A stretch of DNA of 64,000 bases. Source: Moraxella catarrhalis (GTDB taxonomy: Bacteria > Pseudomonadota > Gammaproteobacteria > Pseudomonadales > Moraxellaceae). Under the pieces are notes generated by a model. The model was given only the letters and a program-made list of their open reading frames with translations, was not told the DNA's origin and did not search any database. The stretch covers positions 1 to 64,000 of the forward strand of contig NZ_LWAH01000013.1 of NCBI RefSeq assembly GCF_001632285.1. The letters run 5' to 3'. This document shows, piece after piece, positions 35,923 to 45,584 of this stretch (position 1 is the stretch's first letter; each line of letters starts with the position of its first letter). Made by a program: the position numbers and the translations under genes.

Positions 35923-36190
35923 GTCAGGTTTTGCAATCATCAGCATTGGTTGACAATCAAAATTGGTTAACAATTCATTGATCAGATTTATCCTCTTTTT
36001 ACCTGATTATAAAGATTGTGATTTTTTAGGCTTATCAAATCCCTAAAAATTTGCTAAAATTTATCTTTTTAACTTTCTTTGATTGTGTGATTGAATCCAT
36101 CAAAGGCTTGGAGGATTACCTAAATTACCCAAGCCTTTGATACAATCACTTTACTTTTTAGTATTTTTATTGTTTTAGTAAAGGTGCATT
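35923..36190. other. rimO-yebC intergenic hairpin region
   Basis: A short stem TTTTTAGG with CCTAAAAA lies at 36023-36049. A longer one uses 36099-36111 paired with 36129-36141 (13 bp, ATCAAAGGCTTGG), and its outer arms GTGATTG (36087-36093) and CAATCAC (36143-36149) extend it. It is followed by T-rich sequence and may end rimO transcription or control yebC. Confidence 0.5.
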
Positions 36191-36940
36191 ATGGCAGGTC
36201 ATAGTAAATGGGCAAATATCAAACATCGCAAAGCCAAGCAGGATGCTGCAAAGGGTAAAATTTTTACCAAAATTATCCGTGAAATCGTTTCAGCCGCCAA
36301 ATCAGGTGATCCAGACCCTGCCAATAACCCTCGCCTGCGTGCCGTTCTAGAAAAAGCAAACGCCGCCAACATGACCAAAGATGTCATCAAGCGTGCGATT
36401 GAGCGTGGTGCTGGGGGTGGTGATAATGACAATATGGAAGAGATTACCTATGAAGGTTATGGTATTGGTGGCGTAGCGGTCATTGTTGAAACCATGACTG
36501 ATAATGTCAATCGTACTGTCGGCGAGGTGCGTCACGCCTTTAGTAAAAATGGCGGCAATCTGGGTACTTCAGGTTCGGTTGCGTATTTATTTAGTAAGCG
36601 TGGCGAAATCATCTTTCATGATTTAAGCCTAGAAGATAGCATCATGGAGATTGCCTTAGAAGCTGGTGCAGAGGATATCGAAAACGATGGCGAAAGCCTT
36701 TTGGTTATCACCTCGCCTGCAGATTTTGGTACTGTTGTTGATGCACTGATTGCTGCTGGATTGACGCCAAATAGCATGGAGGTTACCATGTCGCCCAGTA
36801 CGACAGCGGACATTGATAATATTGATGATGCTCAAAAAGTTCTTAAAATGATTGACATGCTTGAGGATTTGGACGATGTTCAAGAGGTTTATACCAATGT
36901 CAATTTTAGCGAAGCGGTCATGGCAAGCCTTGATGCTTAA
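36191..36940 (+). CDS. yebC: YebC/PmpR-family transcriptional regulator
   Basis: This 249-residue protein belongs to the YebC/PmpR family (TACO1 in mitochondria), once thought to be a DNA-binding regulator and now also linked to translation of proline stretches. The start [18 protein letters not shown] is diagnostic, with [20 protein letters not shown] sequence near residue 43 and the [16 protein letters not shown] motif near residue 110. The length equals that of the family. It stands alone between rimO and ilvA. Confidence 0.93.
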   Translation: MAGHSKWANIKHRKAKQDAAKGKIFTKIIREIVSAAKSGDPDPANNPRLRAVLEKANAANMTKDVIKRAIERGAGGGDNDNMEEITYEGYGIGGVAVIVETMTDNVNRTVGEVRHAFSKNGGNLGTSGSVAYLFSKRGEIIFHDLSLEDSIMEIALEAGAEDIENDGESLLVITSPADFGTVVDALIAAGLTPNSMEVTMSPSTTADIDNIDDAQKVLKMIDMLEDLDDVQEVYTNVNFSEAVMASLDA

Positions 36941-36952
36941 ATGATGTTAGAT

Positions 36953-37009
36953 TTGGTTACTGCTGCGTGTTTTTAATTGGTCATATGACCAATAATAGGC
37001 AGTAACCAA
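36953..37009. repeat. Nested inverted repeats after yebC
   Basis: An 18-bp perfect palindrome (ATTGGTCATATGACCAAT, 36976-36993) sits inside a second inverted repeat whose 11-nt arms are TTGGTTACTGC (36953-36963) and its complement (36999-37009). No T run follows, so it is not a standard terminator. It may be a protein-binding site or an RNA hairpin. Confidence 0.65.
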
Positions 37010-37117
37010 GTCAATGATCCACTTAATACATCTTGATCTTAAGGTTAAATCGTTTTATGAGCCATTAAATTTCTAGTGATAAAAAATTAAAAACAACGGT
37101 AGAATAAAGGAATACTC

Positions 37118-38659
37118 ATGCTTACCCCCTATGTCCGTGCCATCTTACAAGCCACTGTTTATGATGTTGCCATTCATACCCCCCTTGAACCTGCCACCAA
37201 ACTTTCCAAAAAATTTGATAACCACATTCGTCTAAAACGAGAAGATTTACAGCCTGTTTTTAGTTTTAAGTTACGAGGTGCTTATAATAAAATCAGCCAA
37301 TTATCCGACGCTCAAAAACAAAAAGGCATCATTTGTGCATCAGCAGGTAACCATGCCCAAGGTGTGGCATATTCTGCCAACCGTTTGGGTATTAATAATT
37401 TAATTATCATGCCAACCACGACGCCTGATATCAAAGTTCAGGCAGTCAAATCCTTTGGTGGTACGGTGTATTTGCATGGTGATAGCTTCGATGAAGCCAA
37501 CCGCTTTGCGATGCATAAAGCTGAAACTGACGGCATGACTTATATCGCACCTTATGATGATGAACTGGTAATTGCAGGACAAGGAACAATTGGGCTTGAG
37601 CTGACACAGCAGTGGCGTAATATTGATTATGTATTTATTGCTTGTGGTGGTGGCGGTCTGTTGGCGGGCGTAGCAGCTTTTTTAGGAGAAGTTGCACCAC
37701 ATATTAAGGTGGTTGCTGTTGAGCCTGAAGGTGCAGCTTGCCTAAAAGCCGCCCTAGCATCCAATAAGCGTGTCCGCCTACCGCAGGTATCTTTATTTGC
37801 TGATGGCGTAGCAGTTGCCCAAATTGGCGAGCTGCCTTATCAAATTGCCAAATTATCAAAATCTGATGGCTCAGGTACTGTGATTGAGCCTGAAATCGTC
37901 ACTTGTACTAACGATGAAATCTGCGCTGCCATCAAAGATATTTTTGAAGAAAATCGCTCCATTGTTGAGACGGCAGGTGCTTTATCAGTAGCAGGTATGA
38001 AAAAATTTATCCAAACGCACAACCTAAGTGGCAAAAACTGCGTTGCCATCATCTCGGGTGCAAACATGAACTTTGACCGCTTGCGTTATATTGCTGAGCG
38101 AACCGAAATCGGTGAACAAAAAGAAGCAATTTTTGCGGTACAATTGCCTGAAAAAACTGGTGCATTTTTGGATTTTTGTCGTGTACTACAAGGACGAAAT
38201 ATCACTGAATTTAATTATCGTATGGATGCCACCAACCCCAATACCGCCCATGTTTTTGTTGGTATCGGACTAAAAGAAGGTCAAAAAGAACGCATCTTAA
38301 TTAGCGATACTTTGGTAAAAAATGGCTATACAGCTTATGACTTAACCGATGATGAGGCGGCCAAAACACACATTCGTTACTTAATTGGGGGCCATGCCAA
38401 TCTAGAAGATGAGCAATTATTTAGAGTTATTTTTCCTGAACGGCCCGGTGCACTACTCAATTTTTTAGAAAAATTGGGCCAAGATTTCAATATTACCCTA
38501 TTTCATTATCGAAATCATGGTGCTGCCGAAGGACGAATTTTGGTAGGATTACAGGCCAGTCATAGTAATAGCCGTCAAATTCTAGACGCACTTACTGATA
38601 TTGGCTACGAATGTCAAGGTTTAACAGAAGATGTGGGTTATCAGCTATTTTTGAAGTGA
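37118..38659 (+). CDS. ilvA: L-threonine dehydratase, biosynthetic IlvA
   Basis: IlvA deaminates threonine to 2-oxobutanoate, the first step of isoleucine synthesis. The 513-residue protein has the PLP-binding Lys in FSFKLRGAYNKI near residue 47, SAGNHAQGVAYSANRLG near residue 75 and the glycine loop CGGGGLLAGVA near residue 175. The C-terminal third shows two ACT-like regulatory repeats, seen in the EKTGAFLDFCR and ERPGALLNFLE stretches, which mark the isoleucine-regulated biosynthetic form. AAGGA precedes the start. It overlaps the next gene by one base. Confidence 0.95.
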   Translation: MLTPYVRAILQATVYDVAIHTPLEPATKLSKKFDNHIRLKREDLQPVFSFKLRGAYNKISQLSDAQKQKGIICASAGNHAQGVAYSANRLGINNLIIMPTTTPDIKVQAVKSFGGTVYLHGDSFDEANRFAMHKAETDGMTYIAPYDDELVIAGQGTIGLELTQQWRNIDYVFIACGGGGLLAGVAAFLGEVAPHIKVVAVEPEGAACLKAALASNKRVRLPQVSLFADGVAVAQIGELPYQIAKLSKSDGSGTVIEPEIVTCTNDEICAAIKDIFEENRSIVETAGALSVAGMKKFIQTHNLSGKNCVAIISGANMNFDRLRYIAERTEIGEQKEAIFAVQLPEKTGAFLDFCRVLQGRNITEFNYRMDATNPNTAHVFVGIGLKEGQKERILISDTLVKNGYTAYDLTDDEAAKTHIRYLIGGHANLEDEQLFRVIFPERPGALLNFLEKLGQDFNITLFHYRNHGAAEGRILVGLQASHSNSRQILDALTDIGYECQGLTEDVGYQLFLK

Positions 38660-39042
38660 TGGACATTACCACCCTACCCCATTGGTCATTTGGCAACACT
38701 CCTCAGATGGCGGATGCGCTATTAAAGCTTGTATTAGATGGCAAAAAAACCGCTACTTGTACGGCTTTAGATTGGCACTTAGCAGAGCCACTACCGCCTG
38801 TGGGCAGCCTACAAGTCATCACCGATGGGCAAAATATACCTGCTTGCATTATCCAAAATACTGCGCAGTTTATCATTCGCTTTAACGAAGTGGATGAAGC
38901 TCTTGCCAAAAAAGAAGGTGAAGGCGATTTATCCTTGGCGTATTGGCGAGCAGAGCATCAACAATTTTTTGAGCGATTTGATATCTTTGATGATACAATG
39001 TGGCTAATTTTTGAAGAATTTACTGTGATTGAGATTTTATGA
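38659..39042 (+). CDS. ASCH-domain protein
   Basis: This 127-residue protein has the ASCH fold, with the conserved GKKTATCTALDW near residue 29 and an acidic C-terminal half. ASCH proteins are thought to bind RNA, and some act on modified cytidines (YqfB-type). The ATG at 38659 overlaps the ilvA stop (TGATG), so it is translationally coupled. No specific substrate can be told from the sequence. Confidence 0.8.
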   Translation: MDITTLPHWSFGNTPQMADALLKLVLDGKKTATCTALDWHLAEPLPPVGSLQVITDGQNIPACIIQNTAQFIIRFNEVDEALAKKEGEGDLSLAYWRAEHQQFFERFDIFDDTMWLIFEEFTVIEIL

Positions 39043-39287
39043 CTTGGGTCGCCAAGCTCATCATTGTAAGCTGTCAGTGAAGCTTATATAGAGCAAACAT
39101 GACAAGTTGGCGGTATGACAGCTGCAGCATTAACGATCTAAACTCATACGCTCACTGTCCATCAATCCCACCCATCAAGGCAAAGGTTGCACAAACAAGC
39201 TTTGCCCAAAAGCTGGATGTATAAAACTTCAAAAAAGTCTATGGCAATGACAAGCTTAAAATATCGCTATAAATTGGTAATACACCC

Positions 39288-39689
39288 ATGACAGAACACG
39301 CTTTAACTCGAGTGCGTGCTGATAAATGGCTATGGGCAGCACGATTTTTTCGCACCAGAAGCCTTGCCAAAGAAGCCATCGAAGCAGGCAAGGTACATAT
39401 GAACGGTGCTAAAATCAAAGTCAGCAAAGAGCTACAAGTCGGCGATACACTCACCATTCGCCAAGGGCATGCGACACGCCTTGAAGAAAAAACAATCATC
39501 ATCAAAGCCCTATCTGAAAATCGGGGTAATGCTACCCTTGCAGCGACATTGTATGAAGAAACTGATGCAAGCAAAACTCAGCGTGCTTTTATGGCTGAAC
39601 AAAGAAAACTGCTTAATTTGGCGCATCCAGACAGCCGGCCTGATAAAAAGCAGCGTCGAGAATTAAATAAATTTAAACACCATTGGTAG
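39288..39689 (+). CDS. hslR: Heat-shock protein 15, S4-domain RNA-binding protein HslR
   Basis: HslR (Hsp15) binds 50S subunits with stalled nascent chains and helps recycle them. The 133-residue protein has an S4 domain at residues 8-70: VRADKWLWAARFFRTRSLAK, then AIEAGKVHMNGAKIK near residue 30. The basic C-terminus contains DKKQRRELNKFKHH. It is followed 5 bp later by the phosphatase gene, so the two are probably cotranscribed. Confidence 0.9.
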   Translation: MTEHALTRVRADKWLWAARFFRTRSLAKEAIEAGKVHMNGAKIKVSKELQVGDTLTIRQGHATRLEEKTIIIKALSENRGNATLAATLYEETDASKTQRAFMAEQRKLLNLAHPDSRPDKKQRRELNKFKHHW

Positions 39690-39694
39690 CTACT

Positions 39695-40189
39695 ATGACC
39701 ATACCACGATCGATTCTTTTTGTTTGTTTGGGTAATATCTGCCGAAGTCCATCCGCTGAAGCTGTCATGCGTGCCAAACTGACCAATTTTTTGCCTGATG
39801 TTTATTTGGATTCAGCAGGTACAGCGGGCTATCACATTGGCAATCCACCCGATCCACGCGCCATCGCCACTGGTGAGTCACTTGGTTTTGAGTTAAGTCA
39901 GCTTCGTGCACGCCAAGTTTCTTTGGAAGATTTTTATGAATTTGAGCTCATTTTTGCGATGGATGACACCAATTTATCAGACTTACAAACTCTTAAAACT
40001 ACTGCCATGATGCATGCTAATGGTCGAGATATGGCAAAGCTTAGCTTATTTGATCCAGAAGGTCGGTCGGTGGCTGACCCTTATTATGGTGATGAGCAAG
40101 ATTTTGAACAAATGTACACCCATCTTCAGCAAATTGCCAATCGGTATATCACGGTATGGCAGCTTGATCATCAAGCTTTACTGGTATAG
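39695..40189 (+). CDS. Low-molecular-weight protein tyrosine phosphatase
   Basis: The 164-residue enzyme has the P-loop CLGNICRSPSAE (CX5RS) near residue 10 and the catalytic acid in VADPYYG near residue 127. It may dephosphorylate proteins or small molecules; some family members regulate capsule and exopolysaccharide kinases (Wzb-type). I choose ATG 39695; an earlier TTG is possible but inside hslR. The gene follows hslR by 5 bp. Confidence 0.9.
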   Translation: MTIPRSILFVCLGNICRSPSAEAVMRAKLTNFLPDVYLDSAGTAGYHIGNPPDPRAIATGESLGFELSQLRARQVSLEDFYEFELIFAMDDTNLSDLQTLKTTAMMHANGRDMAKLSLFDPEGRSVADPYYGDEQDFEQMYTHLQQIANRYITVWQLDHQALLV

Positions 40190-40251
40190 ATTGACTTATC
40201 AAACCTGCTACCGCTATAATGCAACCCATTGCCCATCAATTGACATATTCC

Positions 40252-41295
40252 ATGCTTGACACTTACCAAAATTATGACCTGTCTTCGATGAATACTATGG
40301 CACTGTCGTCTGTTGCAGATACAGCGATCGTCATTCATGATGCAGCCGCTTTGCCAACACTTAAGCTAAATAACACTTGGTTTGTGCTATCAGGTGGCAG
40401 TAATGTTTTATTGCCAAGCAGACTGCATACCACCGTGCTTTTACCTCGCATGATGGGTAGGCGTGTGCTGTTTGAAGATGACCAAGAAATCATCTTACAG
40501 GTGCAAGCAGGTGAAAATTTTCATGATCTGGTAACCGATTGCGTGCATAAAGGCTGGTTTGGACTTGAAAATCTTGCCTTAATTCCAGGGCTTGTCGGTG
40601 CTGCACCTGTGCAAAATATTGGTGCTTATGGTGTACAACTTGACGATGTGTTGGTCAGCGTACAGGTTTATGAATGGGCGAGCAAGCAGTTTAAACAGTT
40701 GTCTAAACAAGCATGCCAATTTGGCTACCGTCATAGCATTTTTAAAGATGAGCCAAATCGCTACTTCATTTGTGCGGTGACACTGCGATTACATAAAAAC
40801 CCAACACGCATTCTAAGTAGCTATGGCGATTTGCACACATATGCAAAACAGCTGGCAAATCATCAAGGCAGAACTGCCGTTACCACGACAGATGTGTATC
40901 ATGCAGTTATTGCCATCCGCCAAAGCAAACTACCCGACCCAAAAGTTTTGGCCAACTGTGGCTCTTTTTTTCAAAATCCAATCATCTCAACAGAACATTA
41001 TCAAAAACTGTGCGTGGATTATCCTAATTTGCCATGCTATCTTATTACCAAAACTTTGGTTAAAGTACCTGCAGGATGGCTGATTGACCAAGCAGGACTT
41101 AAAGGTCAAGGTGTGCCGCCGATATTAACCCACGCCAAACAAGCACTTGTTTTAACCAATCATATGCCGTTTATTGCCACCCAAGAGGATATCAAAGCCA
41201 CAGCTGATGTTATCATCGCTGCAGTTAAACAAAAATTTAACATCACCTTAGTGCGTGAACCTGCCTGGATTAATGCTGATGGCAGCTACAACTAA
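40252..41295 (+). CDS. murB: UDP-N-acetylenolpyruvoylglucosamine reductase MurB
   Basis: MurB reduces enolpyruvyl-UDP-GlcNAc to UDP-MurNAc for peptidoglycan. The FAD-binding motif VLSGGSNVLLPSRLH is near residue 44, GLENLALIPGLVGAAPVQNIGAYG near residue 102 and the catalytic serine in CGSFFQNP near residue 237. I take ATG 40252 (MLDTYQNYDLSS, 347 residues) because E. coli MurB has little sequence before the equivalent Asn-Thr; an in-frame ATG at 40219 is the alternative. No strong ribosome site marks either. It overlaps the next gene. Confidence 0.94.
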   Translation: MLDTYQNYDLSSMNTMALSSVADTAIVIHDAAALPTLKLNNTWFVLSGGSNVLLPSRLHTTVLLPRMMGRRVLFEDDQEIILQVQAGENFHDLVTDCVHKGWFGLENLALIPGLVGAAPVQNIGAYGVQLDDVLVSVQVYEWASKQFKQLSKQACQFGYRHSIFKDEPNRYFICAVTLRLHKNPTRILSSYGDLHTYAKQLANHQGRTAVTTTDVYHAVIAIRQSKLPDPKVLANCGSFFQNPIISTEHYQKLCVDYPNLPCYLITKTLVKVPAGWLIDQAGLKGQGVPPILTHAKQALVLTNHMPFIATQEDIKATADVIIAAVKQKFNITLVREPAWINADGSYN

Positions 41296-42037
41296 CAGAT
41301 CAAAAAAACGCACTTCCACCATGAGATGTGTGGTATTAAAATCCTTAAAATTTATTGCAGTGGGTAGTACTGTGATACTGATTGGCATAGCGAGTGCCTT
41401 AACGCCTATATTTGCCAATCTTGGTGTTGGTCTACTTAATCTGTATTCTGCCCTCACCTTAGCTACCGTTCAAGATGATGCCACAAGTATCGTTGTGCTT
41501 GGCGGTGGATTAACCAAAAACTCAGCTGGTACAATCAGCCTAAACCACTTTACCCAAAGCCGTGCAAATGCCGCCATTCATCTGCACAAGCTGTATCCTT
41601 TGAGCATTATTACCAGTGGTGCCGAATCCCCATGGCTACGCGACTATTTGACTGAGCATATTGGCAGGACAAAGGTGGTGATTATCAACGAAAACGCCAG
41701 TATGAATACTTGCGAAAATGCCGTTTTTACTGCCAAATTACTCAGCCATCATGAGCTATCAACGACAGTTTATTTGGTGACAGATCGCTATCATATGGCT
41801 CGGGCGCGCCGTCAATTTGCCAAGGCTGGCATCCATACTATACCCGCCCCTGCACCCCTTGCCATTCGCTCCAGCTGGCAAAACCCTAAAGATAATCTGA
41901 TCCATACACGCCGTACGATCTATGAACTGGTAGCACTGGCACGAGATATTATCACCCCCCAAACAAATTGTCGTACGACCGATGAAATTAGTATCGAGGA
42001 GATTGGTACCCCTCGCCGTCAGCCGAAATTATTTTAA
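41279..42037 (+). CDS. DUF218 (SanA/YdcF-type) membrane-associated protein
   Basis: This 252-residue protein has an N-terminal membrane helix near residue 23-45, followed by a DUF218 domain: IVVLGGGLTKNS near residue 75, SRANAAIHL near residue 98, TCENAVFTAKLL near residue 142 and VTDRYHMARAR near residue 165. Family members such as YdcF and SanA are linked to envelope barrier functions, and some (ElyC) to peptidoglycan or ECA polymer handling. It overlaps the murB end by 17 bp. Which of the nearby ATGs (41273 or 41279) is used is not certain. Confidence 0.8.
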   Translation: MAATTNRSKKRTSTMRCVVLKSLKFIAVGSTVILIGIASALTPIFANLGVGLLNLYSALTLATVQDDATSIVVLGGGLTKNSAGTISLNHFTQSRANAAIHLHKLYPLSIITSGAESPWLRDYLTEHIGRTKVVIINENASMNTCENAVFTAKLLSHHELSTTVYLVTDRYHMARARRQFAKAGIHTIPAPAPLAIRSSWQNPKDNLIHTRRTIYELVALARDIITPQTNCRTTDEISIEEIGTPRRQPKLF

Positions 42038-42146
42038 TAACTTCTTAGTTTCGCCTTTATAGAAAGGTTTGAGCTTCCATGATCGTCCCCCATGGGCAAT
42101 TGGTGTTTAAATATAACAAAATTATGCCAATTTTTATAAAAAATCC

Positions 42147-42174
42147 TTGCATTTACAAAAAATTCGTCTATAAT
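42147..42174 (+). promoter_or_regulatory. Promoter of the tRNA-Ser pair
   Basis: TTGCAT and TATAAT are separated by 16 bp, with an ACGACGC discriminator that is GC-rich. Transcription should start 3-4 bp before the first tRNA-Ser. Confidence 0.8.
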
Positions 42175-42184
42175 ACGACGCATT

Positions 42185-42275
42185 GGAAGCTTGGCAGAGC
42201 GGTTGAATGCACCGGTCTTGAAAACCGGCGTGGGTTCATAGCCCACCGAGAGTTCGAATCTCTCAGCTTCCGCCA
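42185..42275 (+). tRNA. tRNA-Ser (TGA), copy 1
   Basis: The 91-nt gene begins GGAAGCTTGGC and ends with encoded CCA. A long variable arm and the loop CTTGAAA (anticodon TGA) identify serine. It is identical to copy 2. Confidence 0.97.
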
Positions 42276-42298
42276 TTTTTTATTAATACACCGCTTAT

Positions 42299-42389
42299 GG
42301 AAGCTTGGCAGAGCGGTTGAATGCACCGGTCTTGAAAACCGGCGTGGGTTCATAGCCCACCGAGAGTTCGAATCTCTCAGCTTCCGCCA
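42299..42389 (+). tRNA. tRNA-Ser (TGA), copy 2
   Basis: This is a perfect duplicate of the first copy, 114 bp downstream. The short spacer is also partly repeated, suggesting a recent tandem duplication. Confidence 0.97.
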
Positions 42390-42394
42390 TTATT

Positions 42395-42430
42395 AAAAAA
42401 CCGCCTATCTTAGAGATTGGGCGGTTTTTT
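42395..42430 (+). terminator. Terminator of the tRNA-Ser pair
   Basis: A stem AAAAAACCGCC with GGCGGTTTTTT encloses a 14-nt loop and ends in T residues. It closes the tRNA-Ser unit. Confidence 0.85.
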
Positions 42431-42590
42431 TGATTTTGAGTATTTTAGCTTATTTAACTTAATGAAACATACAAAAGCTTGCTTGGCATCATTTGCCAAT
42501 TAATCAAGATTTTTTATAGAAAATTTGCTAAAATCACGGCTTATTTAATCAGAATTTTTTTTATTTTTATAATTTATCCATAGGCAATCG

Positions 42591-44318
42591 ATGAATATTC
42601 AAGCAATTTTAAACGATGAAATTAAAAAGGCAATGATCGCAGCTGGTGCAGGCAGCGAGGTTGAGGCTTTAGTGCGTCAATCCAATAAAATACAATTTGG
42701 GGATTATCAAGCCAATGGCATCATGGGTGCTGCCAAAAAACTGGGTATGAATCCACGAGAGTTTGCCCAAACGGTGCTTGATCATTTAAGCATTGATGAT
42801 ATCGCCGAAAAACTTGAGATTGCAGGTCCTGGATTTATTAATATTTTCTTAAAAGATGAGTGGATATCTAGACATGCCAATCAAGCCAATATCAGTCGCA
42901 CTTTGGGCGTAAATGCCGCCCAAAATGATACCGTGGTGGTTGACTACTCTTCCCCAAATGTCGCCAAAGAAATGCATGTCGGTCACCTGCGTTCAACCAT
43001 CATCGGTGATAGCGTCGTACGCACGCTTGAATTTTTAGGTAATACCGTTATCCGTGCTAACCATGTGGGTGATTGGGGTACGCAGTTTGGCATGCTCATC
43101 GCTTATCTTGAAAAGGTACAAAATGACGATGTCAAGGATTTGGATTTATCTGATTTAGAAGCATTTTATCGTGCAGCAAAACACGCCTATGACAGCGATG
43201 AAGCGTTTGCCAAAAAGTCTCGTAATTATGTGGTAAAACTCCAAAGCGGTGATGAGTATTGCTTAACAATGTGGCGAAAACTTGTAGATATCACCATGGC
43301 ACAATGTCAGCACACTTATGACCGCCTAAATGTTACCTTAACGCGTGATGATACCATGGGTGAAAGCCTATATAATCCAATGCTGCCCAGCATTGTTCAA
43401 ACACTCAAAGACAAAGGTTTGGCGGTCGAAGATGATGGTGCTGTGGTGGTTTTTTTGGATGAATTTACAAATAAAGCAGGCGATCCAATGGGCGTCATCA
43501 TCCAAAAAAAGGATGGCGGCTATCTTTACACAACCACCGACATCGCTGCAGCAGCTTACCGCTATCATACACTTCATGCTGACCGTGTCATTTTGTTTAC
43601 CGATGCACGCCAAACCCTACATGCACAGCAAGCATGGCTCATCACACGCAAGGCAGGATTTGTACCTGATGAATTTGTCATGGAGCATTTTACCTTTGGT
43701 ATGATGCTTGGCAAGGATGGTAAACCTTTTAAAACACGCACAGGTGGCACGGTTAAGCTTGCCGATTTGCTTGATGAAGCAATCGAGCGTGCAACCACCC
43801 TAATCGAGCAAAAAAATCCCGATCTTAGTGCTGAAGAAAAGCGTGCTGTCGTTGAAGCGGTTGCCATTGGTGCGGTTAAATATTCCGACCTTTCCAAAAA
43901 TCGTAACACCGACTATGTGTTTGATTGGGATAATATGCTGTCATTTGAGGGCAATACTGCACCCTATATGCAATATGCCTATACACGCATTCGCTCGATT
44001 TTTGCGCGTGCAGGGCTTGATATGGCAGATATTGGCGGTGAGATTGTGATTCATGAAGATAAAGAGCGAGCCTTGGCGGTCAAATTGCTTCAATTTGAAG
44101 AAGTGCTATTATTGGTTGCCAAAGACGGTATGCCACATCTATTGTGTCAATACCTATTTGAATTGGCGGGTATTTTCTCAAGTTTTTATGAAGCCTGCCC
44201 AATCCTAAGCTCTGATGATAAGACAAAGACCTCTCGCCTACGACTTGCAGCACTGACCGCCAAAACTCTAAAACAAGGCCTGCAATTACTTGGTATTAAG
44301 ACCGTAGAAAAAATGTAA
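42591..44318 (+). CDS. argS: Arginyl-tRNA synthetase
   Basis: ArgS is a class I synthetase that charges tRNA-Arg. The 575-residue protein has the HIGH-type motif [13 protein letters not shown] near residue 124, [20 protein letters not shown] near residue 365 in place of the canonical KMSKS, and the C-terminal anticodon-binding domain with [13 protein letters not shown] near residue 458. Length matches E. coli ArgS (577). It is monocistronic with a terminator downstream. Confidence 0.96.
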   Translation: MNIQAILNDEIKKAMIAAGAGSEVEALVRQSNKIQFGDYQANGIMGAAKKLGMNPREFAQTVLDHLSIDDIAEKLEIAGPGFINIFLKDEWISRHANQANISRTLGVNAAQNDTVVVDYSSPNVAKEMHVGHLRSTIIGDSVVRTLEFLGNTVIRANHVGDWGTQFGMLIAYLEKVQNDDVKDLDLSDLEAFYRAAKHAYDSDEAFAKKSRNYVVKLQSGDEYCLTMWRKLVDITMAQCQHTYDRLNVTLTRDDTMGESLYNPMLPSIVQTLKDKGLAVEDDGAVVVFLDEFTNKAGDPMGVIIQKKDGGYLYTTTDIAAAAYRYHTLHADRVILFTDARQTLHAQQAWLITRKAGFVPDEFVMEHFTFGMMLGKDGKPFKTRTGGTVKLADLLDEAIERATTLIEQKNPDLSAEEKRAVVEAVAIGAVKYSDLSKNRNTDYVFDWDNMLSFEGNTAPYMQYAYTRIRSIFARAGLDMADIGGEIVIHEDKERALAVKLLQFEEVLLLVAKDGMPHLLCQYLFELAGIFSSFYEACPILSSDDKTKTSRLRLAALTAKTLKQGLQLLGIKTVEKM

Positions 44319-44328
44319 ATCACTTTTT

Positions 44329-44357
44329 CATCCCCTAATATCTTTAGGGGATGGTTT
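44329..44357 (+). terminator. Terminator after argS
   Basis: The stem CATCCCCTAA with TTAGGGGATG (10 bp) closes a 5-nt loop and leads into a short T run, 11 bp past the argS stop. Confidence 0.75.
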
Positions 44358-44507
44358 TAGCATCAGCCATCTTATTGCTCATGACTGGCATGATGGGATT
44401 TTTATTAGGCATTAGCATCAACAAGTGGCTATTTTTATGATACAAGCCACGATTTAACCAAATACAAGTTACAAATATAAGCCAAGCTAAGAGCGTACTG
44501 GTGGTTT

Positions 44508-45329
44508 TTACCAATAATTTTCTACGGCAATGTGACCAACGCCACGACGATTCATGCTAAGCCCCTGTGCTTTGAGTGCTTCTTTGGTGTCCTCAACCAT
44601 TTGTGGATTACCGCACAGCATGACATGCGATTGAGTGTCGAGTGCTACCCCTGCTGTCTTGGCAAGCTCACCATTATTAATTAAGCTTGGAATACGCTCA
44701 GATAAGCAGCCAGCGACTTTTTCACGCGTTACGATTGGCACATAATAAAAACGAGCAGGATTATCCACCAACCCCCCAAAGCTTGTTGCCAATGAATGAA
44801 TTTTGTCTTGATACGCCAATTCACTTTGAGTTCGTGCACTGTATACAAGCACAATGTTATCATAGTGCTCCCAAGCATACAAATCCTGTAGAATGGATAA
44901 AAATGGTGCAAGCCCTGTGCCAGTTGCTAATAACCATAATGTTTTTGGCGTTGGTTCTTGGTAGCGTGATAGCGTCAAAAACCCAAACGGTATTGTATTA
45001 AGATACAACTGATCACCTGCTTGTAAGTATTGAAGCTGTGATGTAAACTCCCCATCAGCCACCACCACCGAAAAAAACTCAAGTGTCTCATCATACGGAG
45101 ACGATACTACAGAATACGCACGAAAAATTGGACTTACACTCTCAGATTTAGGCGTATCTTGATGCTTATCTTGATAATAAATCAGCTCATCTGCACATAA
45201 TCCCAGCCGAACAAATTGCCCCGCCTCAAACCGAAAACCCTTAGGTCTGGTTGTCGTAAAACTAAATAAATTGGGCGACCAAACTGTCTTTGATAGCACC
45301 GTCAATGTCACTGCTTTGTCATCACTCAT
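44508..45329 (-). CDS. fpr: Ferredoxin/flavodoxin-NADP reductase Fpr
   Basis: Fpr moves electrons between NADPH and ferredoxin or flavodoxin. The 273-residue protein has the FAD-binding motif RAYSVVSSPYDE near residue 69, ATGTGLAPFLSIL near residue 132, the CGNPQMVEDT motif near residue 238 and a terminal ENYW like other short-form Fprs. It is a single gene, convergent to argS. Confidence 0.9.
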   Translation of the reverse strand: MSDDKAVTLTVLSKTVWSPNLFSFTTTRPKGFRFEAGQFVRLGLCADELIYYQDKHQDTPKSESVSPIFRAYSVVSSPYDETLEFFSVVVADGEFTSQLQYLQAGDQLYLNTIPFGFLTLSRYQEPTPKTLWLLATGTGLAPFLSILQDLYAWEHYDNIVLVYSARTQSELAYQDKIHSLATSFGGLVDNPARFYYVPIVTREKVAGCLSERIPSLINNGELAKTAGVALDTQSHVMLCGNPQMVEDTKEALKAQGLSMNRRGVGHIAVENYW

Positions 45330-45484
45330 GATGTTCTCTTTGTCATTATCATCTTAATCACCAATGTCATCTTAACAGACATTGGACTTTTATTGTGTAT
45401 TTTGACTGATAATTTGGCTTTAGTCAAATCATCAGTCACGCATCAAATTCAAAAAATTGCCTTGATTGCCTTTAAAATTATCAC

Positions 45485-45514
45485 TTGAAATATTAATAAA
45501 TATTCTTATATAAT
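45485..45514 (+). promoter_or_regulatory. Predicted promoter of the peroxiredoxin-glutaredoxin gene
   Basis: TTGAAA, 18 bp, TATAAT, with a following AT-rich start region, precede the gene by about 70 bp. No clear OxyR site was seen. Confidence 0.5.
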
Positions 45515-45584
45515 AAATATAAATTAAATTAAATACTATCAATTTTTTCATACAAGTTTTATCACAACCAAAAGGAAAATTATT

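Noticed and set aside
39099..39224. 41-codon plus-strand frame in the ASCH-hslR gap
   Set aside because: It has no good ribosome site, no hydrophobic or motif pattern, and no recognisable homology.
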